Made by a program: the position numbers and the translations under genes. Positions 17,793-25,482 of a stretch of DNA of 64,000 nucleotides are shown one piece after another; positions within the stretch are counted from its first letter, which is position 1; every line of letters starts with the position of its first letter. The notes beneath the pieces are model-generated. The model saw only the letters and a program-made list of their open reading frames with translations. It made no database searches and was not told where the DNA came from. The DNA comes from JBDIAG01 sp963835085 (GTDB taxonomy: Bacteria; Actinomycetota; Actinomycetes; Actinomycetales; CAWJMD01). The DNA lies in contig CAWIED010000001.1 of assembly GCA_963835085.1 (NCBI GenBank), forward strand, positions 2,046,001-2,110,000. Reading direction: 5' to 3'.

Positions 17793-17865
17793 TCCACATC
17801 GTGGATCTTAGTTTCTACGCCTCGGAAAATTGGATCTTGACACGCGAGCGCCGGGAGCGTTCAAT
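17793..17865 (+). promoter_or_regulatory. Putative permease promoter with upstream palindrome
   Basis: TCCAC-ATC-GTGGA (17793-17805) is a palindrome resembling the TTCC/GGAA site beside iclR. A consensus -35 TTGACA lies at 17837-17842, with TTCAAT at 17860-17865 after a 17-bp spacer. The permease ATG is 45 bp downstream. The arrangement fits a regulated sigma-70 promoter, inferred only from sequence. Confidence 0.5.
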
Positions 17866-17909
17866 CCTAAATCGGAATTGCAATGTCGCAATACGAAAAA
17901 AGGAGCACG

Positions 17910-19433
17910 ATGTCCAGTCTCCCCTCAGGCTCTAGCACCCAGCCGGTGCACGAGCATCACCTCGGCACGCTGGACGAGACCCTGCCACGCGGGGTCGACG
18001 GCAGCCTCTACAACCACGACCTTGCTCCCGTGAAGCGCGACCACCGAAAGTGGAGCGCCTACAACTTCTTCGCGCTCTGGGCCAACGACGTACACAGCCT
18101 GGGCAACTACTCCTACGCCATCGGGCTGTTCGCGCTCGGTCTTGGCACCTGGCAGATCCTGCTGGCCCTGGGTATCGGCTCGGCGTTCCTGTTCGTCCTG
18201 CTGACGCTGTCCGGGTTCATGGGCTACAAGACCGGCGTGCCGTTTCCCGTGATGAGCCGGATCAGCTTCGGCATCCGCGGTGCTCAGATACCAGCCTTGA
18301 TCCGTGGCGGCGTGGCGATCATCTGGTTCGGCATCCAGACCTATCTGGCGTCCCTGGTCGGCAACGTGCTGATCATCGCCCTCTTCCCCGGTGCTGAGCC
18401 GATGTCCCGGCACACCTTCCTCGGCCTGTCCATCCTCGGCTGGATCTGTTTCACCGTGCTATGGGCCATCCAGGTGGTGATCGCCTGCTATGGGATGGAG
18501 ATGATCCGCAAGTACGAAGCGTTCGCCGGCCCCGTCATCCTGGTGACGTTCGTCCTGCTGGCGGTGCACGTGCTCGTCTCGTCCGGTGGTCACATCGCGT
18601 GGGAGCCGCCGCACGCGGTTACCGGTGCCCGGATGTGGCGCGAGATCCTCGGAGGCGGAGCTCTGTGGGTCGCCATCTACGGCACCTTCGTACTCAATTT
18701 CTGCGACTTCACCCGCGGTGCGAAGAGCAAGAAGTCGATCGTCTGGGGCAACCTGTTCGGCATCCCGATCAACACCTTGTTCTTCGGTGTCGTCGTGGTG
18801 ATCCTCTCCGGCGGTCAGCTGGCCATCAACGGCAAAGTAATCGCGAGCCCCACTGATGTCGTGCGGGCCATGGACAACACCCCGATGCTCGTCCTGGCCT
18901 GCCTCGCGCTGCTGATCCTGACCATTGCCGTCAACTTGATGGCCAACTTCGTGGCGCCATCGTTCGCCTTGGCGGCACTGTTCCCCCGCCGCCTCAACTT
19001 CCGCCGGGCAGCGGTGGTCAGCGCGATCATCGGCTTCATCATCCTGCCGTGGAACCTCTACAACTCACCGGTCGTGATCGTCTACTTCCTCGGCGGCCTG
19101 GGCGCCTTCCTCGGCCCACTGTTCGGCATCGTGATGGCCGACTACTGGCTGTTGCGCAAGCAGCAGATCAATGTGCCTGAGCTCTACACCGTCGACCCCG
19201 CGGGCGCCTACTTCTACTCCCGGGGCATCAACCTGCGCGCGATCATCGCGCTGATCCCGTCCGCGGCCATCTCGCTGGTGTTCGCCTTCTTGCCCGCGCT
19301 GCAGGCATTCTCGGCATTCTCCTGGTTCATCGCGGCGGCGTTGGGCTCGATCGTCTACTACTTCGTCGCCGACCGCAGCCGCACCTTCGCCGACGTCTCG
19401 GGTGAGCCGATCGCAGTAGAAGCCAACCACTGA
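17910..19433 (+). CDS. NCS1-family permease, probable allantoin transporter
   Basis: Imports a nucleobase-like substrate by cation symport across the inner membrane. The 507-residue protein has about 12 hydrophobic segments. The cytosolic N-terminus ends with DHRKWSAYNFFALWANDVHSLGNYSYA, the typical NCS1 helix 1 with residues that line the substrate site; GIRGAQIPALIRG and WFGIQTYLAS are further family segments. AGGAG at 17901-17905 supports the ATG at 17910 over one nine codons earlier. Allantoin as substrate is inferred from the racemase and allantoinase genes that follow on the same strand; related proteins carry cytosine, uracil or hydantoins. Confidence 0.85.
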   Translation: MSSLPSGSSTQPVHEHHLGTLDETLPRGVDGSLYNHDLAPVKRDHRKWSAYNFFALWANDVHSLGNYSYAIGLFALGLGTWQILLALGIGSAFLFVLLTLSGFMGYKTGVPFPVMSRISFGIRGAQIPALIRGGVAIIWFGIQTYLASLVGNVLIIALFPGAEPMSRHTFLGLSILGWICFTVLWAIQVVIACYGMEMIRKYEAFAGPVILVTFVLLAVHVLVSSGGHIAWEPPHAVTGARMWREILGGGALWVAIYGTFVLNFCDFTRGAKSKKSIVWGNLFGIPINTLFFGVVVVILSGGQLAINGKVIASPTDVVRAMDNTPMLVLACLALLILTIAVNLMANFVAPSFALAALFPRRLNFRRAAVVSAIIGFIILPWNLYNSPVVIVYFLGGLGAFLGPLFGIVMADYWLLRKQQINVPELYTVDPAGAYFYSRGINLRAIIALIPSAAISLVFAFLPALQAFSAFSWFIAAALGSIVYYFVADRSRTFADVSGEPIAVEANH

Positions 19434-19494
19434 CCAGGTTCGGCACCGTCATACCCCTGAGACCACGTCCCCACCCGAGAGATGAGGGAGCCAG

Positions 19495-20223
19495 ATGCGC
19501 ATCCTGATTGTCAACGTCAACACGACCGAGTCGATGACCGCCGGAATCGGCGAACAAGCGACGCGAGTAGCTTCGCCAGGCACCGAGATCGTCGCTCTGA
19601 CACCGCGTTTCGGTGCCGAGTCGGTCGAGGGCAACCTTGAGAGCTACCTGGCGGCGGTGGCGGTGATGGACCGTGTGCTCGCCTACGACCAGCCGTACGA
19701 CGCCGTCATCCAGGCCGGCTACGGCGAGCACGGTCGCGAGGGGCTACAGGAGCTTCTTGACGTGCCTGTCGTCGACATCACCGAGGCCGCGGCCTCGACG
19801 GCGATGTACTTGGGCCACCGGTACAGCGTCGTCACCACCCTCGACCGGGCGGTGCCGCTGATCGAGGACCGGCTGCTGATCGCCGGCCTGGACCGGCGCT
19901 GCGCGTCCGTCCGGTCGTCCGGGATGGCCGTGCTGGAACTGGAGTCACAGCCGGAGCGGGCCGTCGACGCGATCGTTGCCGAGGCCGAAGCCGCGGTACG
20001 CGACGATCACGCCGAGGTGATCTGCCTGGGCTGCGGTGGGATGGCCGAGCTCGAGGCCAAGGTGCGGGAGCGCACCGGAGTGCCGGTGGTCGACGGGGTG
20101 GCCGCGGCGGTCACCGTCGCCGAGTCACTGGTGCGGCTCGGGCTCTCCACCTCGAAGGTGCGCACCTACGCGCCGCCTCGGCCGAAGAAGATGACCGGCT
20201 GGCCGTTGAAGCTGAGTGAGTGA
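19495..20223 (+). CDS. Allantoin/hydantoin racemase-like protein (Asp/Glu racemase family)
   Basis: Members interconvert the enantiomers of allantoin or 5-substituted hydantoins with two facing cysteines. The 242-residue protein has the family start MRILIVNVNTTESMT, the segment DVPVVDITEAAAS and LGCGGMAELE. Cys180 of the second active-site motif is present. At the first motif, where family members usually have A-C-F-G-D, this protein reads A-G-Y-G-E, so Gly75 replaces the usual Cys. That may mean one-base chemistry or a different substrate. It lies 61 bp after the permease and 3 bp before the kinase-allantoinase gene, so an allantoin-related role is very likely even if racemisation is not certain. 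Confidence 0.78.
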   Translation: MRILIVNVNTTESMTAGIGEQATRVASPGTEIVALTPRFGAESVEGNLESYLAAVAVMDRVLAYDQPYDAVIQAGYGEHGREGLQELLDVPVVDITEAAASTAMYLGHRYSVVTTLDRAVPLIEDRLLIAGLDRRCASVRSSGMAVLELESQPERAVDAIVAEAEAAVRDDHAEVICLGCGGMAELEAKVRERTGVPVVDGVAAAVTVAESLVRLGLSTSKVRTYAPPRPKKMTGWPLKLSE

Positions 20224-20226
20224 CCC

Positions 20227-22875
20227 GTGCGCCTGGTGATCGCCCCGGACAAGTTCAAAGGCTCCCTGGAAGCAGCCGAGGTCGCGGCCGAACTTGCCGC
20301 GGGTCTCGCCGAGGGTGGGCTGCGAGCCGCTGTGGCCGAGATCCCGATGGCCGATGGTGGTGAAGGCACGGTAGCCGCTGCGTTGAGCAGCGGCTACCGA
20401 CCGCTCACAGCAACGGTCAGCGGACCGCTCGGTGCTCCGATCGACGCCACCATCGCGATCAACGAGACCACCGCAGTGATCGAGATGGCGGCAGCCTCCG
20501 GCCTGGGCGTGCTCCCAACTGACGACGACGGCACGCCTCGCCGCGATGCTCTGGCGGCCTCCAGCCGAGGCACCGGTGAGCTGATCGTGGCAGCACTCGA
20601 CGCCGGATGTCGGCAGATCGTGCTGGGCGTCGGCGGCAGCGCCAGCACCGATGGTGGTGCTGGGATGCTGGTGGCGCTGGGCATCCGGCTGCTGGATTCG
20701 GATGGAAACCCGGTGCCGGACGGTGGCGCGGGGCTGGCGCAGGTGGCCACGGCCGAGGTCGACAGCCTCGATCCCCGGCTGACAGACACCGAACTGATCC
20801 TGGCCGCCGACGTGACCAATCCGCTGCTCGGCGCCCAGGGTGCAGCTGCCGTCTTCGCGCCTCAGAAGGGTGCAAGTGCTGACGACGTCGCGCTTCTGGA
20901 GGAATGCCTCGACACGCTGGTGGAGGCGCTGGCGGTAGCCGTCGGGGAGAGCGCGCTGGAGACAGCCACTTTGGCTGGTGCGGGGGCGGCCGGTGGTGTG
21001 GGCTTCGCCGCGCTGCTTCTTGGGGCCACGCGCCGACCCGGCATCGAGGTGGTGATGGATCTCGTCGGCCTCGACGCAACGATCACCGGCGCTGACGTGG
21101 TGATCACCGGTGAGGGCAGCCTCGACGGACAGAGCCTTGGTGGCAAGACGCCGCTCGGAGTGGCCAACCGGGCCCGTGATCATCAGGTGCCGACCGTGCT
21201 CGCCGTGTGCGGGCGCACCACATTGAGCGAGGCCGAACAGCGGGCCGCAGGTTTCGACCGTGTCTGGGCCTTGACCGACATCGAGCCCGACGTCGAGCGC
21301 TGCATGCGCGAGGCCGGGCCCCTACTGCGACATCTCGGACGCCAGGTCGCTGCCTATCTGCTCGAGCATGCGTCCCATGAACAAGGAGCCACAATGCCGT
21401 CATATTCACTCAGCAACGATCCGTCGCTGATCGCCGAGGTCAACCGACCCGAGCGGATCGAGCAACAGATCGCCGAACTACGTCAACAAAAGCCAGGGCT
21501 CGCCGACGTCGACGAGCCCGTGTCGAGCACGGAGCGCGACGCTCCGTACGACCTGGTGATCAAAGGACGCCGCATCCTGACCACTGCCGGCGTCACCGAA
21601 CGTGAGATCGGCATCCGGGGCGGCAAGGTCGTCGCCGTCGAACCCCTCGGTCACGGGCTGAAGGCTGCGCAAACCATCACCCTGGCCGACGACGAGACTC
21701 TGATCCCAGGCCTGGTCGATACCCACGTACACATCAACGAACCGGGACGCACCGATTGGGAAGGCTTCGCCAGCGCCACCAAGGCAGCCGCGGCCGGCGG
21801 CGTGACCACGATCATCGACATGCCCCTGAACTCGATCCCCTCCACGGTCAACGGCCCGGCGCTGGAGCTCAAGCGGCTGGTGGCTCAGGGCCAGGCCTTC
21901 GTCGATCTGGGATTCTGGGGCGGCGCCGTGCCCGGAAACATCGACAACCTGCGAGAGCTGCATGACGAAGGCGTGTTCGGCTTCAAGTGCTTCCTGCTGC
22001 ACTCCGGGGTGGACGAGTTCCCACACCTGGAAGGCGACCAGCTGGAGGAGTACCTCAGGGTCCTCGCCGGTTATGACGCGCTGATGATCGTGCACGCCGA
22101 AGACTCTCGTTCGATTGTGCGGGCCCCGAGTCCGGACGGCGACGTCTACACGAACTTCCTGTCATCGAGACCGCGGGGGGCAGAGAACCTGGCCATCGCC
22201 GAGGTGATCGAGCGCACCCGGTGGACCGGCGCCCGCACCCACATCCTGCACTTGTCGTCATCGGATGCGCTGCCGATGCTGGCCTCGGCCAAGGCCGATG
22301 GGCTCGACATCACCGTCGAGACCTGTCCGCACTACCTGACCTTGATGTCCGAGGAGATCCCGAACGGTGGCACCGCCTACAAGTGCTGCCCCCCGATCCG
22401 GGAGGTCGGCAACCGCGAACGCCTGTGGGAGGGGCTGCTCGCCGGCACGATTGACTACATCGCCTCCGACCACTCCCCCTCCACCCTCGATCTCAAGGAT
22501 CTCCAGAACGGCGACTTCGCGGTGGCCTGGGGCGGCATCTCGTCGGTTCAGCTCGGCCTGCCCTTGATCTGGACCGAGGCGCGCCGTCGGGGAATCCCGC
22601 TGGAACAGGTGATGGAGTGGATGGCAGGCAAGCCCGCCGATCGCGTCCGGCTGCGGTCCAAGGGCCGGCTGTCGCTGGGCTACGACGCGGATATGTCCAT
22701 CTTTGCTGCGGACGATGCCTTCGTGGTGGATGCCGCGAAGCTGCACCACAAGAACCCGCTCACGCCGTATCACGGCAAGGCGCTCTCGGGTGTGGTCCGG
22801 CGTACCTTCGTCCGCGGACAGGAAGTCGACTTCGAGACTCCGCACGGACGCCTGATCCGGCGCGGCATCGACTGA
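20227..22875 (+). CDS. Glycerate kinase - allantoinase fusion (or two genes in one open frame)
   Basis: One continuous 882-codon frame. Residues 1-about 385 are a glycerate kinase of the GarK/GlxK family: VIAPDKFKGSLEA, PMADGGEGT, GVGGSASTDGGAG, LTDIEPD. From about residue 435 comes allantoinase (AllB): VDTHVHINEPGR with metal ligands His500 and His502, the carbamylated Lys587 in FGFKCFL, HAEDS, and SDHSP. The kinase phosphorylates the glycerate made by GlxR; allantoinase opens the allantoin ring. At 21394 an in-frame ATG follows AAGGAG by six bases, exactly where a separate allantoinase would start. The two may therefore be made both fused and separately, or the kinase stop has been lost. 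The GTG at 20227 lies 3 bp after the racemase stop. Confidence 0.9.
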   Translation: MRLVIAPDKFKGSLEAAEVAAELAAGLAEGGLRAAVAEIPMADGGEGTVAAALSSGYRPLTATVSGPLGAPIDATIAINETTAVIEMAAASGLGVLPTDDDGTPRRDALAASSRGTGELIVAALDAGCRQIVLGVGGSASTDGGAGMLVALGIRLLDSDGNPVPDGGAGLAQVATAEVDSLDPRLTDTELILAADVTNPLLGAQGAAAVFAPQKGASADDVALLEECLDTLVEALAVAVGESALETATLAGAGAAGGVGFAALLLGATRRPGIEVVMDLVGLDATITGADVVITGEGSLDGQSLGGKTPLGVANRARDHQVPTVLAVCGRTTLSEAEQRAAGFDRVWALTDIEPDVERCMREAGPLLRHLGRQVAAYLLEHASHEQGATMPSYSLSNDPSLIAEVNRPERIEQQIAELRQQKPGLADVDEPVSSTERDAPYDLVIKGRRILTTAGVTEREIGIRGGKVVAVEPLGHGLKAAQTITLADDETLIPGLVDTHVHINEPGRTDWEGFASATKAAAAGGVTTIIDMPLNSIPSTVNGPALELKRLVAQGQAFVDLGFWGGAVPGNIDNLRELHDEGVFGFKCFLLHSGVDEFPHLEGDQLEEYLRVLAGYDALMIVHAEDSRSIVRAPSPDGDVYTNFLSSRPRGAENLAIAEVIERTRWTGARTHILHLSSSDALPMLASAKADGLDITVETCPHYLTLMSEEIPNGGTAYKCCPPIREVGNRERLWEGLLAGTIDYIASDHSPSTLDLKDLQNGDFAVAWGGISSVQLGLPLIWTEARRRGIPLEQVMEWMAGKPADRVRLRSKGRLSLGYDADMSIFAADDAFVVDAAKLHHKNPLTPYHGKALSGVVRRTFVRGQEVDFETPHGRLIRRGID

Positions 22876-22903
22876 ATGAGCCAGACCTGTCAGGGGTCTG
22901 CTC

Positions 22904-23785
22904 TTACCGTCGCGGCGGAACAGCCCACCGGAACCGCACCGACTGGCCCGGCCGGAGCTGGGCGGCGCGGTCTGCGTCGACGCGGGTGACCACCACTGGC
23001 ACGGGATAGCCGCCGGTCACCGGGTGATCGGGGCCGAACAGCACGGGTTGGCCTCCAGGGGGCACCTGGAGGCATCCGCGCACCATGCCCTCGCTGGGTA
23101 GCTCTCGTCCCTCGACGGCGGCGTGCCAACGAATTGGGCGGCCTTCCAGCCGCAGGCCTACCCGATCGCTGTGAACAGTCACCGTCCACGTCTGGTCGAA
23201 GAGGTCGCCCGGCTCGGCCAGCCAGTCGAGGCGCGGGCCGGCAGTCACCTCGAGGGTGACGAGGCCCGTCGCCGGCGGTCGGACAGGTGCTTGGTCAACG
23301 TTGGGCTGGCCGGTGCTCTCGGGCAACCGTCCCACCGGGAGCAGTTCTCCCGCTTTGATCGGCGCCGGGCCGAGCCCAGACAGCGTGTCCGTGGATCGTG
23401 AGCCCAGCACCGTGGGCACGGCGACACCACCACGCACCGTGAGATAACTGCGCAAGCCGGCCGCGGGGGTGCCGATGCGTAACTCCTGACCATCACTCAG
23501 CCAGACGGGTGCGCTGCGGCCGACCTCATGCCCGTCAAGCTCGAGAGGGCCGGCCGCGCCGGTGACGGCCACGAGCACAGACCCGTGGGCGCGCACGGTG
23601 AGTCCGCCGAGCAGGGCTTCCAGCGCTGCCAGCCCCACAGGGTGGGCAACCAGGCGGGCCCCCAGCCGATAGGCCGAGCCATCGGCCGCACCGGAACGGC
23701 CCACCCCGACGTCGGCGTGGCCGAACCGGCCGATGTCCTGCACGAGGGTGAGGATGCCGGGGTCGAGCACCTCCAGCGCTGTCAT
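22904..23785 (-). CDS. pxpC: 5-oxoprolinase subunit C (biotin-dependent carboxyltransferase-like)
   Basis: Part of the ATP-dependent PxpABC complex that hydrolyses 5-oxoproline to glutamate. The 293-residue protein belongs to the AHS2/KipA family: DIGRFGHADVGVGRSGAAD, AVTGA, RSYLTVRGGV, and PVLFGPDHPVTGGYPV. It overlaps pxpB by four bases and closes the three-gene operon. It is convergent with the allantoinase gene, 28 bp apart. AHS1/AHS2 proteins also occur in urea and allophanate metabolism, but together with PxpA the 5-oxoprolinase call is better. Confidence 0.9.
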   Translation of the reverse strand: MTALEVLDPGILTLVQDIGRFGHADVGVGRSGAADGSAYRLGARLVAHPVGLAALEALLGGLTVRAHGSVLVAVTGAAGPLELDGHEVGRSAPVWLSDGQELRIGTPAAGLRSYLTVRGGVAVPTVLGSRSTDTLSGLGPAPIKAGELLPVGRLPESTGQPNVDQAPVRPPATGLVTLEVTAGPRLDWLAEPGDLFDQTWTVTVHSDRVGLRLEGRPIRWHAAVEGRELPSEGMVRGCLQVPPGGQPVLFGPDHPVTGGYPVPVVVTRVDADRAAQLRPGQSVRFRWAVPPRR

Positions 23786-24444
23786 GCCCGCTCCGGCTCG
23801 GCCACGAATCGCACCTGCGCACCGGGACGCAGCAGGGCTGCGGGCTCACGCGCCGCGTCCCAGAGCGTCGCCCGGGTTCGGCCGATGAGTTGCCAGCCGC
23901 CCGGCGACTCGCGCGGGTAGACGGCGCTGAACTCCCCCGCCAGCGCCACCGAGCCGGCGGGCACCTTGGTGCGGGGAACCGCCCGGCGCGGCACGCACAA
24001 GCGCGCATCGCCACCCACCAGGTAGCCGAAACCCGGTGCGAATCCAAAGAATCCGACCCGCCAATGGCTTTGCTGGTGCGCCTCGATCAGCTCTGCGACG
24101 CTCAAGCCGGTGTGCCGGGCGACGTCGTGGAGGTCAGGGCCGTTGTAGCGCACGGGGATCTCGATGACGCTCCCGACCGCGCCCGAGCCGTCGTCGGGGC
24201 GCACCTCGACGTCATCCAGCGCCCTGCGCACGGCGGCCGTCACCCGCCATGCATCGACATCGGGGTCAAGAGTGAGCAGCACCGTACGGGCCGCGGGAAC
24301 CACATCGATCACATGCCGCCATAGGACGTCCGAATCACGCAGCCTGACGAAATGGGCGTTCACCGCGAGCACCTCCGCCAGACCCGCCACCTCGACGAGC
24401 ATCGCCGACTCCCCCACGGGCAGCAGACGGGCGCTGACCGCCAT
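23782..24444 (-). CDS. pxpB: 5-oxoprolinase subunit B (KipI/AHS1 family)
   Basis: A 220-residue AHS1-family protein, partner of PxpC. Family segments: GESAMLVEV near the start, IPVRYNGPDLHDVARHTGLS in the middle, VGFFGFAPGFGYL, and the C-terminal PRRAVPRTKVPAGSVALAG with YPRESPGGWQLIGRT. The ATG at 24444 follows the pxpA stop by 4 bp and matches the family start; longer in-frame extensions run back through pxpA. In Bacillus the homologue KipI inhibits a sporulation kinase; with PxpA present the metabolic role is more likely. Confidence 0.9.
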   Translation of the reverse strand: MAVSARLLPVGESAMLVEVAGLAEVLAVNAHFVRLRDSDVLWRHVIDVVPAARTVLLTLDPDVDAWRVTAAVRRALDDVEVRPDDGSGAVGSVIEIPVRYNGPDLHDVARHTGLSVAELIEAHQQSHWRVGFFGFAPGFGYLVGGDARLCVPRRAVPRTKVPAGSVALAGEFSAVYPRESPGGWQLIGRTRATLWDAAREPAALLRPGAQVRFVAEPERA

Positions 24445-24448
24445 GAAC

Positions 24449-25312
24449 TCAGTCCAGCCGCGGAGCGAACGGGACGATCTGCACTCCGGTCCGTTCCAGG
24501 GCCTGGCGCACTGCGCGTGCCAGGCCGACGGCACCAGGGGTATCCCCATGTGTGCAGATGGAGTCGGCCCGCAGCTCGATCTCACCGCCGTCGACCGTGC
24601 CGATCACTCCGTCGCGCACGAGCCGCAGCATCCGCCCGGCAACCTGCTCAGGGTCGTGCAGTAGGGCGCCCGGCTGATTGCGCGGTACCAGCCGTCCTTG
24701 CGAGGTGTAGCCCCGGTCAGCGAAAGCCTCTGCGACCGTGGGAATCCCGACGTCCCGCGCCAATCTGTGTACGACTGAGCCGGGCAGCCCGACGATCGGC
24801 AGCCGAGAGTCGTAGGCGACTACCGCTGCGACCACGGCGGCGGCCTGAGTCTCGTGGTGCACCACGGCGTTGTAGAGCGCGCCGTGCGGCTTCAGGTAGC
24901 GGATCCTGGTGCCGGCCACCCGGCACATGGCCTCGAGCGCACCCAGTTGGTAGAGCACGTCGGCGGTCAATTCATCGGGGTCGACGTCGATGAACCGGCG
25001 GCCGAACCCGGCCAGATCGCGATAGCTCACCTGAGCACCCACCACCACCTGGTACTCAGCTGCCAAGGCGCAGGTGCGGCGCAGGGTCAGAGCGTCGCCC
25101 GCATGAAAGCCGCATGCGACATTGGCGCTGGAGACGATCGCCAGCATCGCCGCGTCATCGCCTAGTCGCCAGGTGCCGAATGATTCCCCCAGATCGCTGT
25201 TCAGATCGATGCTGGGTGCCCTTTCAATACCGGCCGCCCTTGCACCAGGTGCACCGCCGCCTGATGCACGGTCGACGTTCGGCTGTGCCTCACCACGAGG
25301 TTCTTCGGCCAT
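24449..25312 (-). CDS. pxpA: 5-oxoprolinase subunit A (LamB/YcsF family)
   Basis: A 287-residue protein. The conserved family start IDLNSDLGESFG lies about 33 residues in, after a low-complexity Ala/Gly/Arg stretch. Further motifs are SSANVACGFHAGD, GAQVSYRDLAGFGRR, RYLKPHGALYN with metal or substrate ligands, EAFADRGYTSQGRLVPR, and ICTHGDTPGA. The chosen ATG at 25312 avoids a longer extension. It is the first gene of pxpABC. The operon lies against the ureide cluster but is convergent with it, so a shared function is possible and not shown. Palindromic element copy C lies just upstream. Confidence 0.9.
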   Translation of the reverse strand: MAEEPRGEAQPNVDRASGGGAPGARAAGIERAPSIDLNSDLGESFGTWRLGDDAAMLAIVSSANVACGFHAGDALTLRRTCALAAEYQVVVGAQVSYRDLAGFGRRFIDVDPDELTADVLYQLGALEAMCRVAGTRIRYLKPHGALYNAVVHHETQAAAVVAAVVAYDSRLPIVGLPGSVVHRLARDVGIPTVAEAFADRGYTSQGRLVPRNQPGALLHDPEQVAGRMLRLVRDGVIGTVDGGEIELRADSICTHGDTPGAVGLARAVRQALERTGVQIVPFAPRLD

Positions 25313-25362
25313 GGCCGCACTCCCCTCCACCCACGCGCGACGCACGAGTCATGGCCCAAGGA

Positions 25363-25452
25363 TGTCCGGAATCCGACTCGATCGGTACAGCTCGCTCGGA
25401 TTTCGTGCTCAGCCGACAAACCCAGGCGGGCACTGGCGTCGGATTCCGGACA
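25363..25452. repeat. Dispersed palindromic-ended element, copy C (90 bp)
   Basis: The ends are TGTCCGGAATCCG and CGGATTCCGGACA, perfect inverted repeats of at least 13 bp, with GTGCTCAGC inside (the complement of the conserved block). It sits between the pxpA start and the helicase stop. GACCGGGTCTGAC after its right end matches the flank of copy A in inverse. Confidence 0.88.
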
Positions 25453-25482
25453 TCGACCGGGTCTGACCCCGGCCCTCTCGGA

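Noticed and set aside
22904..25312. pxpABC as an allophanate or urea enzyme of the ureide pathway
   Set aside because: The set AHS1, AHS2 and LamB/YcsF together is the 5-oxoprolinase complex; no urea carboxylase domain is present.
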